DNA of 64,000 bases from Streptomyces fragilis (GTDB taxonomy: Bacteria > Actinomycetota > Actinomycetes > Streptomycetales > Streptomycetaceae): the NCBI RefSeq assembly GCF_003112515.1, contig NZ_BEVZ01000002.1, positions 930,001 through 994,000 on the forward strand, given 5' to 3'. The position numbers and the translations under genes were made by a program. This document shows, piece by piece, positions 28,401-37,470 of the stretch. The notes beneath the pieces are model-generated. The model did no database searches and was not told the origin of the DNA. It saw only the letters and a program-made list of their open reading frames with translations. The number at the start of each line of letters is the position of its first letter. The first letter of the stretch is position 1.

Positions 28401-29700
28401 CAGGCGGCGAGAGCGAAGTCGTCGGGATTGAGCGGGACGTTCAGGTGCGGGGCGAGGAGGTGGCCGGCGAGGAGTGGGGGGACCGCATTGCCGATCTGGG
28501 AGAACTGCTGGCTCTTGTTGCCCTGCCAGGGGTAGTCGGCGGGAAAGGTCTGCAGGACCCTGCCTCGGCGGCCGTGATGCGGATCGGACTCGGCGGCGCG
28601 GTTTCCTCGCCGGCACGGTCCGGGTCGGGGGCGGCGACCCAGACGCACTCGTTGGAGCGGTGGCCGAAGAACAGGGTCCCGGCGGGTTCGTCGGCAGGGC
28701 GGACAGTGGCGTTGGCCTGGTTGTTGGTCCGCAGGGCCCACGACCAGCGGTGGGCCTCGGCGGTGAAGGTCGGGGCGGGACGGTTCACGGGACGGTTCTC
28801 GCGTGCGCCGCCGCGGGCGGCCCAGCCGGATCCCTCGCGGCGGGACCGCAGGACGACGCCTGCGGTGGGATGGGGGGTCCAGGTGCCGCGGGCCCGGGCG
28901 TCGGAGAGGGTCTTGCGGGAGCCGGAGGGAAACGGCTCGGGACCTCCGCCCGGTCCGCCGCCGGCGCACACGGTGGGCACCGGGCGGTCGGTGGCGCCCC
29001 AGCCGAGCGCCTCGGCCATGCTGACCCACCGCTTGCGCCCCGGACCGAAGAGGGACTCCGGTTCGGCGGTCCGGGCGTGGGTCGGCGGGGGCGGTTCGGC
29101 GTTGCGGACGCGGGAGGCGAGCAGGATCGCCCGCCTCCTGGTCTGCGGCACGCCGTAGTCGGCGGCGTTGAGGATGCCGGTCCAGACGGAGAACCCCCAC
29201 CCGCGCAGGACAGCCGCGTACTGCCGCCACAGGGGGAGCACGTCCGGGACCTCCTCCATGGCCACCCACTCGGGCTCGCCGACGGCGTTGAGCGCCTGGA
29301 GGTAGCGCATGGGCTCGGCCGCGAGCAGGGAACGCTCGTCACGGCAGGCGGCCAGGAGCCGCTCGCGGGTGTCGCGTCCGGCGGCGAGGTCGGCGACGGC
29401 CTGGTGGACGAGGGGCTGGTCGACCAGGCCGAGGCGCTTGCCGGCCATCGACCACGCCTGACATGGCGGGCTGGCGATCAGCCCTCGCACCCGGCCCAGG
29501 AACGGCCACACCGGATACGCCGCCACGTCCGCGCGGATCGTCAACTGCCCCGCCGCCGCCCGGGTCCGGCACGCCCACGGGTCCCACTCCAATCCGACGT
29601 CCCGCACGCCCAGGACGGACAGGGCGTGGCTCCAGCCGCCCGGCCCGGCGAACAGGTCGATCACGGAGAGGGGACGCGCGGGGGAGGAGGAGCAGGTCAA
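28400..29700 (-). pseudogene. DNA cytosine-5 methyltransferase with C-terminal frameshift
   Basis: A Dcm-type C5 methyltransferase. DLFAGPGG (motif I) lies at the N-terminus and SPPCQAWS with the catalytic Cys near residue 80; MEEVPDV (motif VI, with EE instead of EN) and [13 protein letters not shown] (motif VIII) follow. From about 28560 the homology continues in another frame: [11 protein letters not shown], then [11 protein letters not shown] (motif X), ending NPDDFALAA at 28400. One missing G in a GGG run at about 28558-28560 explains the break. Unshifted, the reading frame ends at 28441 with an unrelated tail. It may be a real mutation or a sequencing error. I use the TTG at 29700, which overlaps the upstream stop (TTGA); a GTG 12 codons later is an alternative. 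Confidence 0.75.
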
Positions 29701-30047
29701 CGTGTACGCAGGGAGCGGGACTTGACGGTGTCGGCGGCTGGCTGGGGTGCCGTGGCGAGTGCCGCTCGGTAGGCGGTGCCGCCGACGATCCCGGGATCGA
29801 CCTCGATGCTCAGGTCGGCCGCGGTGACCAGGGCCTCGACGAGGTCGACGAGGTCCTTCATCGCGATCTCGTCCATGGCCTCGGGGACCTGGTGCCAGAC
29901 GTCACCGGACACCTGGTGGCGCTCCAGACCGAGACTGTCCAGCAGGGTCAGCAGCGATTCGGGGGCGCCGGTGCGGGTGTCGGCGAAAATCGTTCCGTCG
30001 CGGTGATAGATCCGGACGTCGACATCGTGGGCGTCGGCAAGACTCAT
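29697..30047 (-). CDS. Small conserved hypothetical protein
   Basis: A 116-residue acidic protein starting MSLADAHDVDVRIY. The ATG at 30047 follows AGGAG by 4 bases. No motif recognised; there is one mixed alpha/beta domain and a short basic C-terminus. It lies between the alpha/beta hydrolase and the cytosine methyltransferase, overlapping the latter by 4 bases, so it is probably expressed with them. Function unknown. Confidence 0.55.
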   Translation of the reverse strand: MSLADAHDVDVRIYHRDGTIFADTRTGAPESLLTLLDSLGLERHQVSGDVWHQVPEAMDEIAMKDLVDLVEALVTAADLSIEVDPGIVGGTAYRAALATAPQPAADTVKSRSLRTR

Positions 30048-30094
30048 GGAACTCCTGCTGGGATGGGTGGGGCTTACGGGGGCGCGGAGAGCGC

Positions 30095-31042
30095 TCATGA
30101 GGCCAGACCGAAGTTGTCGGCGCTGGTGCCTCGGGTCGGTTCGGTGTCGTGAGCGGCGAGGGCGGCGATGCGAGCGCTGACGAGCTCCGGGTGGCGGATC
30201 GGCAGGGCGTGCGTGGCACGCGGCACGATCTCCAGCCGGGCGTCCGGCAGGAGGCTCGCCAGGTGCGCGGTGTCAGCGGCGGGGATGTGCCGGTCGCCGG
30301 AGCCGGCCATCAGCAGCACCCGGGATCCGAGCCGCTCCAGCGCACGCAGGTCATGCGGCTGGTAGCGGTGCAGCGCCTGCCACAGGGTGTTGAGATCGGC
30401 GGTGCGTGTGTGCCGCACGCCGTGACGGCAGAGCGGCGGACCGCCCACCGGCTCGGCCTCGGGGCGTGGGGTGAGCGCGTAGCGGTGGGTGGGGGGAAGC
30501 CGCCGGCGGGCCCAGTCGACGGCCGAGGGCGCGTGGGCGAAGGCGAGGGACGCCAGCCCGCGCCCCGCGGCGGCCAGGAGGGCACGCGGGCGCAGGCCGG
30601 ACAGGACGCTCGCCCGGCGGGCGGTCGCCGACAGCAGGACCATGCCGCGCACGCGGGACAGCAGGGCGGGACGGCGTGCGACGAGGTCCTGCAGGAGGAG
30701 AGCGCCGAGTGAGTGGCCGACGAGGACCAGCGGCCCCGCCGGGGCACAGGCCGACACGACGCGGTCGAGGTCGTCGGTGAGCTGCTCGACGGACAGCGGC
30801 GCCTCGCCGCGGAGGCTGTGACCGTGGGCGCGCTGGTCGTAGCGCAGGACCCGGAATCCGCGATCGGTCAAGTGCCGGGTGTGGGCGCGCCAGAGGTCGG
30901 CGGTGACAGACGCACCGTGCACCAGTACGACGGTCGCGGCGTCGGGACGGGGGCGCGCGGGGGCGTCCAGATAGACGGACAGGCGGGTGCCGTCGGAGGC
31001 GTACGCGGTGACGGTCTCGGTGGGGAGTTGGGCTGGAGGCAT
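30095..31042 (-). CDS. Alpha/beta hydrolase
   Basis: A 315-residue alpha/beta hydrolase. It has the oxyanion segment VLVHGAS, the nucleophile elbow GHSLGA with the catalytic Ser, an acid candidate in GSGDRHIP and a final His in RATHALPIRH. Substrate unknown; a lipase, esterase or peptidase are all possible. The C-terminus TSADNFGLAS is unrelated to the fold and matches the tails of three other enzymes of this element. ATG at 31042. The gene sits between the PP-loop enzyme and the cytosine methyltransferase cluster. Confidence 0.8.
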   Translation of the reverse strand: MPPAQLPTETVTAYASDGTRLSVYLDAPARPRPDAATVVLVHGASVTADLWRAHTRHLTDRGFRVLRYDQRAHGHSLRGEAPLSVEQLTDDLDRVVSACAPAGPLVLVGHSLGALLLQDLVARRPALLSRVRGMVLLSATARRASVLSGLRPRALLAAAGRGLASLAFAHAPSAVDWARRRLPPTHRYALTPRPEAEPVGGPPLCRHGVRHTRTADLNTLWQALHRYQPHDLRALERLGSRVLLMAGSGDRHIPAADTAHLASLLPDARLEIVPRATHALPIRHPELVSARIAALAAHDTEPTRGTSADNFGLAS

Positions 31043-31140
31043 CTCGACCTTGAGCTGAGGGGAGGACGGGGAAGCAGTCGGGGACGGTGCTCGCCCCCGA
31101 CGGGAAGCGGTGAGGAGGCGCGGCCGTAGGGGTGCCTGCT

Positions 31141-32076
31141 CTACGAGGCCAGGCCGAAGTCGTCCCGCGCCATGTCCGGGGCCGCCCCGCGGCAGGCCCA
31201 GGGGGAGCAGCCCTCGACGACGCCGGCCTCGAGTTCCTCGACGTCGACGCTGTCGTCGCCGAGCCGCCGTTGCATCGCGGCCCACTCGGAGGCGGTGACG
31301 TGGTCGATGGGGGCCTCGGCGAGCGGGACGCGGGAGCGGTGCAGGAACGCCTGGCCGAGCAGCTGGTTCCCGGAGGCGTTCGCGCGGGCGTTGCCCTTGC
31401 GGATGGCGGCGTCGAACGCGACGACGTCCTCCCACTCCTTCGGGGAGTTGTCGCGGATGTGCCGCCACTGGGCGTTGCCGTGGAACGGGCATCCCAGGCA
31501 GCTGGACTTGGGGGTGTCGGCGAGTCCGATGGAGGTGAGGTAGCGGACGCAGTCGTCACGGCTCCAACCCAGGTCGATCAGCGGGTGCCGGTTGCGCATG
31601 TACTTCACGTCGGAGTCCTTGGCGCGGTGGAACTCGTCGGTGGAGATTCCGACCCACTGCTCGACGAATACGTCCTTCGGGATCCGCACCGGATGCGGAT
31701 ATCCCAAAAGCTCCCGAATTTTTCTTTTGATCGGTTTTATCTTGTACTCGCCTGTGCATTGGCGCCGGGTCATCCCCGGCCTCCCGTCCGGATTGAGGAT
31801 GTACAGGGGCATCGAGGCGAAGCGGTGGTCCGGATCGAGGGCGTCGTCGCGGATGTTGCCGGAGGAGACCCGGAGGATGGGGATTCCGGCCGGGTTCGCT
31901 ATCTCGCGCTCGAGGCGGTCGAGATGGTCGTAGACGGCCTGGGGTTCCCAGCCGGTGTCGGCGAAGATCGCGTAGTCGACCTTGGGGAGGACTCCGCGGG
32001 CGGAGAGGGCGAGCATGGCGCTGGACTGGATTCCGGCACCGAGAGAGATCGCGCGGAAGCGAGGGTCTGCGGTAAT
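31141..32076 (-). CDS. PP-loop (PAPS-reductase-like) enzyme; probable ATT start
   Basis: A 311-residue member of the adenine-nucleotide alpha-hydrolase/PAPS-reductase superfamily seen in phages and mobile elements. It has ISLGAGIQSSAM (PP-loop), ADTGWEP, CTGEYKIKP and CLGCPFHG. The first ATG (32016) would delete most of the PP-loop motif, and no GTG or TTG lies upstream in frame. An ATT at 32076, 6 bases after AAGGAG, restores the motif, so I take it as the start. Possible roles are nucleotide or DNA modification, or sulfur transfer as in DndC-like proteins, but no dnd partners are nearby. The tail ends ARDDFGLAS. Confidence 0.8.
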   Translation of the reverse strand: MTADPRFRAISLGAGIQSSAMLALSARGVLPKVDYAIFADTGWEPQAVYDHLDRLEREIANPAGIPILRVSSGNIRDDALDPDHRFASMPLYILNPDGRPGMTRRQCTGEYKIKPIKRKIRELLGYPHPVRIPKDVFVEQWVGISTDEFHRAKDSDVKYMRNRHPLIDLGWSRDDCVRYLTSIGLADTPKSSCLGCPFHGNAQWRHIRDNSPKEWEDVVAFDAAIRKGNARANASGNQLLGQAFLHRSRVPLAEAPIDHVTASEWAAMQRRLGDDSVDVEELEAGVVEGCSPWACRGAAPDMARDDFGLAS

Positions 32077-32140
32077 TGACGGCTCCTTGGGAGTTGGCCG
32101 CGAGTGGGCCGCGAAGAAGGCCGGCGAAGCGGGCGAGAGG

Positions 32141-33913
32141 TCAGCGGCGCCGGGCGTGCTTGGCGACGGCGCGGGCGGTGATGGCCTTGGAGGCGCGGGC
32201 GGACGCGGCGGCGAGCTGGTCGGCGTCGGGTTCGAGGTACCAGGGACGCAGGTCGAGCATGGCGGCGCGCATGCCGGTGGCGAAGCACAGGGCGGTGCCC
32301 TTGGGGAGGGCGCGGATCGCGTCGGGCGGGAGGATGCGTTCTTGCCGCATGGAGACGGAGGTCGACTTGCCGGAGTCGGAGGTCGAGGTGGAAGTGGTCT
32401 CGACGTCGTGGTCGCCGATCAGGCGGGAGAGTTTGTCGGCGAAGTCCGGGTCATCGATGCCGGATCCGATGACCTTGATCGTGGAGGCGGACCACATGGC
32501 GTCCATGCCGGCGTCGCCCCAGACCTTCTGGCCCTGGCGGTAGGACTGCAGGATGGTGATCGGGATGATGCCGCGCGAGCCGAGGTGGGAGTAGAGGTCG
32601 GGCAGGTCGCTGATCTTGCAGACGTTGGCGGCCTCGTCGAGGATCGCGAGCATCGGCGGGTCGAGTCGGCCTCCGGCCCGTTCGGCCTGGGCGGTCGCGG
32701 CGCGCATCACCGAGTCGGCGCAGGCGGCGATCAGGGCAGACGCGCCGCCACCGCCGTCCTTCGACAGCAGGTAGAGGGTGTCGGTGGAGGTGACGAACTC
32801 GGACGGCCGGAACTCGGGTACGTCCTTCTGCGAGGTGACCCAGGCGGCGATGTCGGAGTTCAGGAGGGCGGCGGCGTACTGGCGGGCGGTCTCGTAGATG
32901 CCGTCGCGGGTCTCGGGCGGGCCCTCGACGGTGCCCTTCAGCTGGGAGGCGACGGCGGTGAAGTCGTGGTCGCGGAGGATGTCGAGCGGGGTGCGGTCGG
33001 CGGGGAAGGCGAGCCAGCGCATGACGTCGGTGACGGGACGCTCGTCGAGCGCGGCGGCGAGGAAGAGCTGGGCGAGGATGTTGGAGCCGGCCTTGGACCA
33101 GAAGTCGCCCTGCTGGGAGGCGTCCACGGAGGCGGACAGGAAGTGCCCGGCCAGCCGGCCCGCGCCCTCCAGCGTCTTGGCGTCGGCCAGGGGGTTCCAC
33201 CACATGGTCCGCTCGGCGTGGGCGATCTGCTGCGGGTCCATCGACCAGACCCGGCCCACCGCGGCGCGGGTCTCGATGGTGGCGGTGTAGGCGTCGCCGG
33301 CGGCCTTGTTGGAGGTGAGGAGCACCGGGCCGGGCGCGGCGAGGATCGACGGGATCGCGAGGCTGGTCGTCTTGCCGGAACGCGGCGCCATGATCGCGAC
33401 GGCGACGTCCTCGTATCCCATGCGGACCTCCTGGCGCGTGCCCTGGAGATTACCGAGGAGGATGCCGGCGTCCTTCGGCGCGACGCGCTGGGCGGCGCGC
33501 AGGCTCGGGCGCAGAGAGCGTGCCTTGGCGGTGATCGCCTTGGCGAGCAGCGGCTCGATGTCCTTCGCCTTCGCCATACCGGCGACCTTCTTCCCGCGCC
33601 CGGCCCGCGTCCTGTGCCGGGACCAGAGCACCGCGGCGGCGATCGCGGCGGCGACGACCAGGAGGCCGGGGACGACGCGGGTGCCGATCAGCAGCGGCGT
33701 CCTGCTCACAGCGGGCCACAGCAGCTCGGGGTGGAGGAGGGCGGTGGTGGGCTGGTAGGGCGCCCAGGGGTCGGAGCCGGTGGCCCAGGCGGTGAGATTG
33801 CCGCCGAGCCAGGCGAGGTTGGCCAGGGGGACGGCGATGGCGAGGGTGGCCATCAGGACGCGGAAGGCGATGTCGTAGCCGTCGTTGGATGTGTTCGGGG
33901 ACGAGAAGGGCAC
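32141..33913 (-). CDS. VirD4/TraG-type conjugative coupling protein
   Basis: A 590-residue type IV coupling protein. Two N-terminal membrane segments lie at about 15-37 and 75-98. Walker A APRSGKTTS is near residue 178 and Walker B AILDEAAN near 423; the C-terminal TraM-recognition region includes ITILQSYRQGQKVWGD. It should be a membrane-anchored hexamer that links the DNA-relaxase complex to the secretion channel and pumps DNA. GTG start at 33913 (MPFSSPNTSN). Its separation from virB4 by about 9 kb of small genes is typical of actinobacterial elements. Confidence 0.9.
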   Translation of the reverse strand: MPFSSPNTSNDGYDIAFRVLMATLAIAVPLANLAWLGGNLTAWATGSDPWAPYQPTTALLHPELLWPAVSRTPLLIGTRVVPGLLVVAAAIAAAVLWSRHRTRAGRGKKVAGMAKAKDIEPLLAKAITAKARSLRPSLRAAQRVAPKDAGILLGNLQGTRQEVRMGYEDVAVAIMAPRSGKTTSLAIPSILAAPGPVLLTSNKAAGDAYTATIETRAAVGRVWSMDPQQIAHAERTMWWNPLADAKTLEGAGRLAGHFLSASVDASQQGDFWSKAGSNILAQLFLAAALDERPVTDVMRWLAFPADRTPLDILRDHDFTAVASQLKGTVEGPPETRDGIYETARQYAAALLNSDIAAWVTSQKDVPEFRPSEFVTSTDTLYLLSKDGGGGASALIAACADSVMRAATAQAERAGGRLDPPMLAILDEAANVCKISDLPDLYSHLGSRGIIPITILQSYRQGQKVWGDAGMDAMWSASTIKVIGSGIDDPDFADKLSRLIGDHDVETTSTSTSDSGKSTSVSMRQERILPPDAIRALPKGTALCFATGMRAAMLDLRPWYLEPDADQLAAASARASKAITARAVAKHARRR

Positions 33914-33949
33914 GGAAAGCGGTGTCTCCGGGGTGAGGCGGCCGGGCGG

Positions 33950-34567
33950 TCAGACGCGGGGGCGGGGGCGGCGCGTCGACGGTGAATCCGCGGGTGCCGT
34001 GGCGGTCGTGGTGCGTCGCCTGGTCAACGCCTGGTGGAGGACGGAGGCGTGCTGGAGCGTGGTGTGGATGTCCAGGAGCGCCTGGCCGTGGTCGCGCCAT
34101 TCGCTGAGCGGGTGCCACGCCTCCTCGTTCCGCTCGCCGATCGTGTCGTCGTAGGCGTCGGTGCCCGGGACGGCGTCCCACGGCAGCGTCTCTCGCGTCC
34201 GAAGCCACTGCCGCTGCAGCTCGTTGATCTGTTCGAGTGACTGCTCGAGCACACCGAGCTGCCACGGCCAGCACGAGCGGGAGAGTGTGCTCGGGATCCG
34301 CCGCAGCTCGCGCTCGGCCGTGGCGAGCAGTTCCTTGGCGCTTCCTCGCACTCGGTCGAAGGCGCGCCAGGTCTCGGCGTCCCGCTGGGCGGCGCGGCGG
34401 CCGTAGGAGTCCGGGTCGAGCGGCCAGCCGTCGTTGTCGGTGTGCTCGTCGGAGTAGGCGTCCCACGCGGCGAGGATCCGTTCGCTGTCTCGCAGGTAGC
34501 GCTCGAGTTGGCGGAGCTGCTGCTCGTGTCGGGTGGTGGTCATCGCGGTGGTGGCCGGTTTCCTCAT
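33950..34567 (-). CDS. Hypothetical helical protein, paralogue 1 of 3
   Basis: A 205-residue, mostly helical protein. The segment RQLERYLRDSERILAAWDAYSDE is shared, with changes, by the genes at 35911-36495 and the N-terminus of 34564-35895, so the three arose by tandem duplication. The ATG at 34567 overlaps the upstream stop as ATGA; an internal ATG at 34543 is a weaker alternative. The last 20 residues are Arg/Pro-rich. Function unknown; position next to the coupling protein suggests a transfer-linked role. Confidence 0.6.
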   Translation of the reverse strand: MRKPATTAMTTTRHEQQLRQLERYLRDSERILAAWDAYSDEHTDNDGWPLDPDSYGRRAAQRDAETWRAFDRVRGSAKELLATAERELRRIPSTLSRSCWPWQLGVLEQSLEQINELQRQWLRTRETLPWDAVPGTDAYDDTIGERNEEAWHPLSEWRDHGQALLDIHTTLQHASVLHQALTRRRTTTATAPADSPSTRRPRPRV

Positions 34568-35895
34568 GGCGTGCGGGTGGCGGTGGGGGTGGACGGGGGC
34601 GGTGGTGAGGGTCGTCTGCTCACCGGGGGCCGCTGTCCTGCCTGTCCGGTGTGGAGGCGGCCGAGGGGAGCGTGGAGGCGGTGCTCGAGTTCTCTCGCGG
34701 CTCTGGTGCCGCGGTGGCTGAGTGACGTCTGGGTGACGAGGTGCGTGTGCGGCACGTCGAACATCTCGCGCAGGGCGGGGGCGTCGCTGGTGAGGGCTTG
34801 GGCGAGCGCGTGGAGGAGGTGGGGTGGGGTTGTGTCGTCGAGGGAGGCCCGCCACACGATGTCCGCGCCCAGGCCGGGGTCGGGGAAGGTGGCCTCGACG
34901 GTCCAGTGGAAGTGGTCGGTGGTGGAGGCGGTCCACCGGCTCACGCGCAGGGTGCGGTAGGGGTGGCGGGCGATCTCGGTGTCGAGGTCGTCCCGCTCGT
35001 AGGACCAGCCTGCGGCGGTGAACACCGTCCAGACGTCCTCGTTGTCGTGGGCGGAGACCGGATGGTCGAGGGAGTCCGTGAGGGCGGAGAGGATCTCGAC
35101 AGGGGTGTGGGCGGTGAACTCCGCGTGCCAGGAGCCGTGTTCGGTTGCTCCGTGGATGTGCCACCACGGTTTGAGATCGTTGGGACCGGGCTCCAGCACG
35201 ACGGTGTGGCGCCGGTCCGTGCTCGTGAGCGCGACGCTCGGGCGGTCCGGGTCGGTGGAGGCTCTCCACCCGGCCGCCCGCAGGGCCCGGGTGATGTAGC
35301 GGGCGTCGCCCTGTCCGGCCAGATGCCGGGGGCTGGTCTCCAGCCAGTCGGTATGTACGGTCAGCGTGCCGGCGGCGACGGGTTCCGGGCATGCCGCGGC
35401 GTGGATGTCCTGAAGCACGTGCCCCTTCTCGGCCCAGACGCGGATCTCCAGGCGGCCCTCGGCGTTGCGCTCGGCGATCATCGCGGCGAACTCCTCCGAC
35501 CCCGGTGTGATCTCGGCCGGCAGGAGCTCTCGGTGGTCGACCCACTCCTGATGGAGGAAATTCAGATACGAGATCGACTTGTCGAGCGCGTCCAGCTTGT
35601 CCGCCCAGCTCGGTTCGACGAGCTCGTCCGGCAGGTCGCGCATCTGGGCGCGCGCGACGTCCAGGAGCGTCAGGGCGTGGAAGCGGATCCGGTTGAACGC
35701 GCGCCACAGTTCGGCGTCGCGACGCCGAACGAGCGGTGCGCGCGCGTACGGCCTGTCGGACGGCGGCTCGCCATCGCCGCCTGCGCGGGCGAGACGGGCG
35801 TGCCAGGCGGCGTCGATCCGCGCGCTGTCGCGGAGGAAGAGCGCCAGCTGACGAAGCCGCCGCTGATGTTCCTCGGGGGTGCGCCAGTGGTTCAC
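34564..35895 (-). CDS. DUF317-type protein with fused paralogue-family N-terminus
   Basis: A 443-residue protein. Residues 1-160 belong to the same helical family as its two neighbours (RQLALFLRDSARIDAAW). Residues 175-400 carry two DUF317-like repeats, the first opening with SPRHLAGQGDARYITRALRAAGW. DUF317 proteins are common in Streptomyces mobile elements and have no known activity. GTG start at 35895 with GAGAGG upstream. The fusion shows that the helical domain and DUF317 work together. The C-terminus is Pro/Thr-rich. Confidence 0.7.
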   Translation of the reverse strand: MNHWRTPEEHQRRLRQLALFLRDSARIDAAWHARLARAGGDGEPPSDRPYARAPLVRRRDAELWRAFNRIRFHALTLLDVARAQMRDLPDELVEPSWADKLDALDKSISYLNFLHQEWVDHRELLPAEITPGSEEFAAMIAERNAEGRLEIRVWAEKGHVLQDIHAAACPEPVAAGTLTVHTDWLETSPRHLAGQGDARYITRALRAAGWRASTDPDRPSVALTSTDRRHTVVLEPGPNDLKPWWHIHGATEHGSWHAEFTAHTPVEILSALTDSLDHPVSAHDNEDVWTVFTAAGWSYERDDLDTEIARHPYRTLRVSRWTASTTDHFHWTVEATFPDPGLGADIVWRASLDDTTPPHLLHALAQALTSDAPALREMFDVPHTHLVTQTSLSHRGTRAARELEHRLHAPLGRLHTGQAGQRPPVSRRPSPPPPSTPTATRTP

Positions 35896-35910
35896 GTGAC
35901 CCTCTCGTGG

Positions 35911-36495
35911 TTATCGCTGGGCGGCTTCGACGCGTGCCGGGGTCTGCGCGGGGCTGGTGGCGGGGCGCGGCACGAGCCGGAAGGGGGCGCTACGGGCGGC
36001 CTTGTCGATCTCGCGGATGGCGTGGCCGTGGACGGCCCACTCGTTCAGCGCGGCCCCTGCCGCGCGGAGGTGGGCGGCGTGGGTGTCATCGAAGGCGGAT
36101 GTCCTCGGGCCGGCGTTGGGAGGGAGGCTGTCCCGCGTGATCCGCCAGGTCTCGCGCAGCGCGCCGAGGCGGTCGAGCGCGTCCTGCAGGACGGTGAGCT
36201 GCCAGGCCCAGCGGCTCTGGGCGGCACCCGTGGGCAGGAGGACGAGCTGGGCGCGGGCGGTGGCGAGGAGATGGGCGGCGCCCCCACGCACGTGGTCGAA
36301 GCTCTCGGCGACGGCCGCGTCGCGGTCGGTGGCGCGTCGGCCGTAGGCGTCGTCGTCGAAGGGCCAACCGTCGAGGTCGGTGTGCTCCTCGGAGTACACG
36401 CGCCAGGCGGCGAGGACGCGGTCGCTCTCGCGGAGGAACCGGTCGAGGTCTCGCAGCATCGCGCGGTGGGCGGACGGTATGGAAGAAGGCGGCAT
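35911..36495 (-). CDS. Hypothetical helical protein, paralogue 3 of 3
   Basis: A 194-residue helical protein starting MPPSSIPSAHRAML. The stretch LRESDRVLAAWRVYSEEHTDLDGWP aligns closely with the protein at 33950-34567 (LRDSERILAAWDAYSDEHTDNDGWP). It carries no enzymatic motif or membrane segment. It lies between two DUF317 genes in the same operon. Function unknown. Confidence 0.6.
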   Translation of the reverse strand: MPPSSIPSAHRAMLRDLDRFLRESDRVLAAWRVYSEEHTDLDGWPFDDDAYGRRATDRDAAVAESFDHVRGGAAHLLATARAQLVLLPTGAAQSRWAWQLTVLQDALDRLGALRETWRITRDSLPPNAGPRTSAFDDTHAAHLRAAGAALNEWAVHGHAIREIDKAARSAPFRLVPRPATSPAQTPARVEAAQR

Positions 36496-36549
36496 GGGGA
36501 GGTCTCCGCGTCGAGGGGGAAAGAGCGGGGCGCGCGGTGCCGCGCGTGG

Positions 36550-37365
36550 TCAGCGGTGAGCGGCCGTCGCTGTACTCGCTGACCGTGCGGGAGGCGTGGT
36601 GGTCGGCTGGGACGCGGCCCGGGCACGGCGTCGCGTGGCGCGGACTTGGGCGCGCAGGGCGTCGAGGCGTGAGGTGTGGGCCTCGACCAACCGCTTGCCG
36701 GTGAGACCGCTCGGCTTCTGGAGAGCCTTGTGGTGCACGTCGTCGCCGTACTGTCCGCGCGGCAGCGGCGCGGGGTCGGTGAGGGCGACGAGGAACGCGT
36801 TCACCAGCCGCACCGGAGTGTCGCCGTGGAACGTCGCGCGCCACCACAGCGGGGCGTGCTCGTGCGGGTACTCGCGGACCTCGACGTACCAGGGATCGCT
36901 CAGGTCGTCGTCGAAGCGCGAGATCTGGCACAGGCCGTCCGGGGAGCGAGCGTCGCGTTCGGAGATGACCGGCCAGCCCGCGTCCCGGATCGTCTGCCAC
37001 GGGTCGGTGCCCCCGGCGGATGGGCCGGCGAGAGCGTCCGTGACCGCGGCAAGGATCTCCACCGGCGTGCGGTAGCCGAACGAGGCGTACCAGCGCTGCT
37101 CCTCGTCCACGGCGTGGCTCTGCAGCGACCAGTAGGCGAAGTGGCTGGAGCCGTCCAGGATCAGCCGACGGTGACAGTCATCGCTGCGCATCACCATCAG
37201 CGGGTTCAGCGGGTCCGACACGAGCGCCCATCCGGCGGCCGCGAGGCCGTGAGTGATGTGGCGGCCGTCGCCGGGGCCGGCGAGATGGCGCGGGCTGGTG
37301 TCGAAGAGGACCTTCGTTTCGTGGGCGGCGGCGAACGAGGCGATCTGCTTGTCACTGACCGGCAT
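36550..37365 (-). CDS. DUF317 protein
   Basis: A 271-residue protein with two DUF317-type repeats. The first contains SPRHLAGPGDGRHITHGLAAAGW and both include the pattern W-x-A-x-F-x-x-x-T-P-V (RWYASFGYRTPVEIL, WWRATFHGDTPVRLV). The C-terminal 60 residues are basic and disordered-looking. No function is established for the family. It is followed by a 105-base gap and then another DUF317-like gene. Confidence 0.7.
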   Translation of the reverse strand: MPVSDKQIASFAAAHETKVLFDTSPRHLAGPGDGRHITHGLAAAGWALVSDPLNPLMVMRSDDCHRRLILDGSSHFAYWSLQSHAVDEEQRWYASFGYRTPVEILAAVTDALAGPSAGGTDPWQTIRDAGWPVISERDARSPDGLCQISRFDDDLSDPWYVEVREYPHEHAPLWWRATFHGDTPVRLVNAFLVALTDPAPLPRGQYGDDVHHKALQKPSGLTGKRLVEAHTSRLDALRAQVRATRRRARAASQPTTTPPARSASTATAAHR

Positions 37366-37470
37366 CGGCCACCCTCCGCAGCGGACACCCGGTAGGCGCG
37401 GACGGCAGAGGGACGTATGGGACGGGCCGCGGTGGTGGGGTCAACGAGACTCCTGCGAAGTAGGAGGAAA

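Noticed and set aside
28441..28560. Unshifted C-terminus of the cytosine methyltransferase as a genuine tail
   Set aside because: The Ser/Pro/Arg-rich text is out of frame with the conserved motif X, which is intact in the neighbouring frame.
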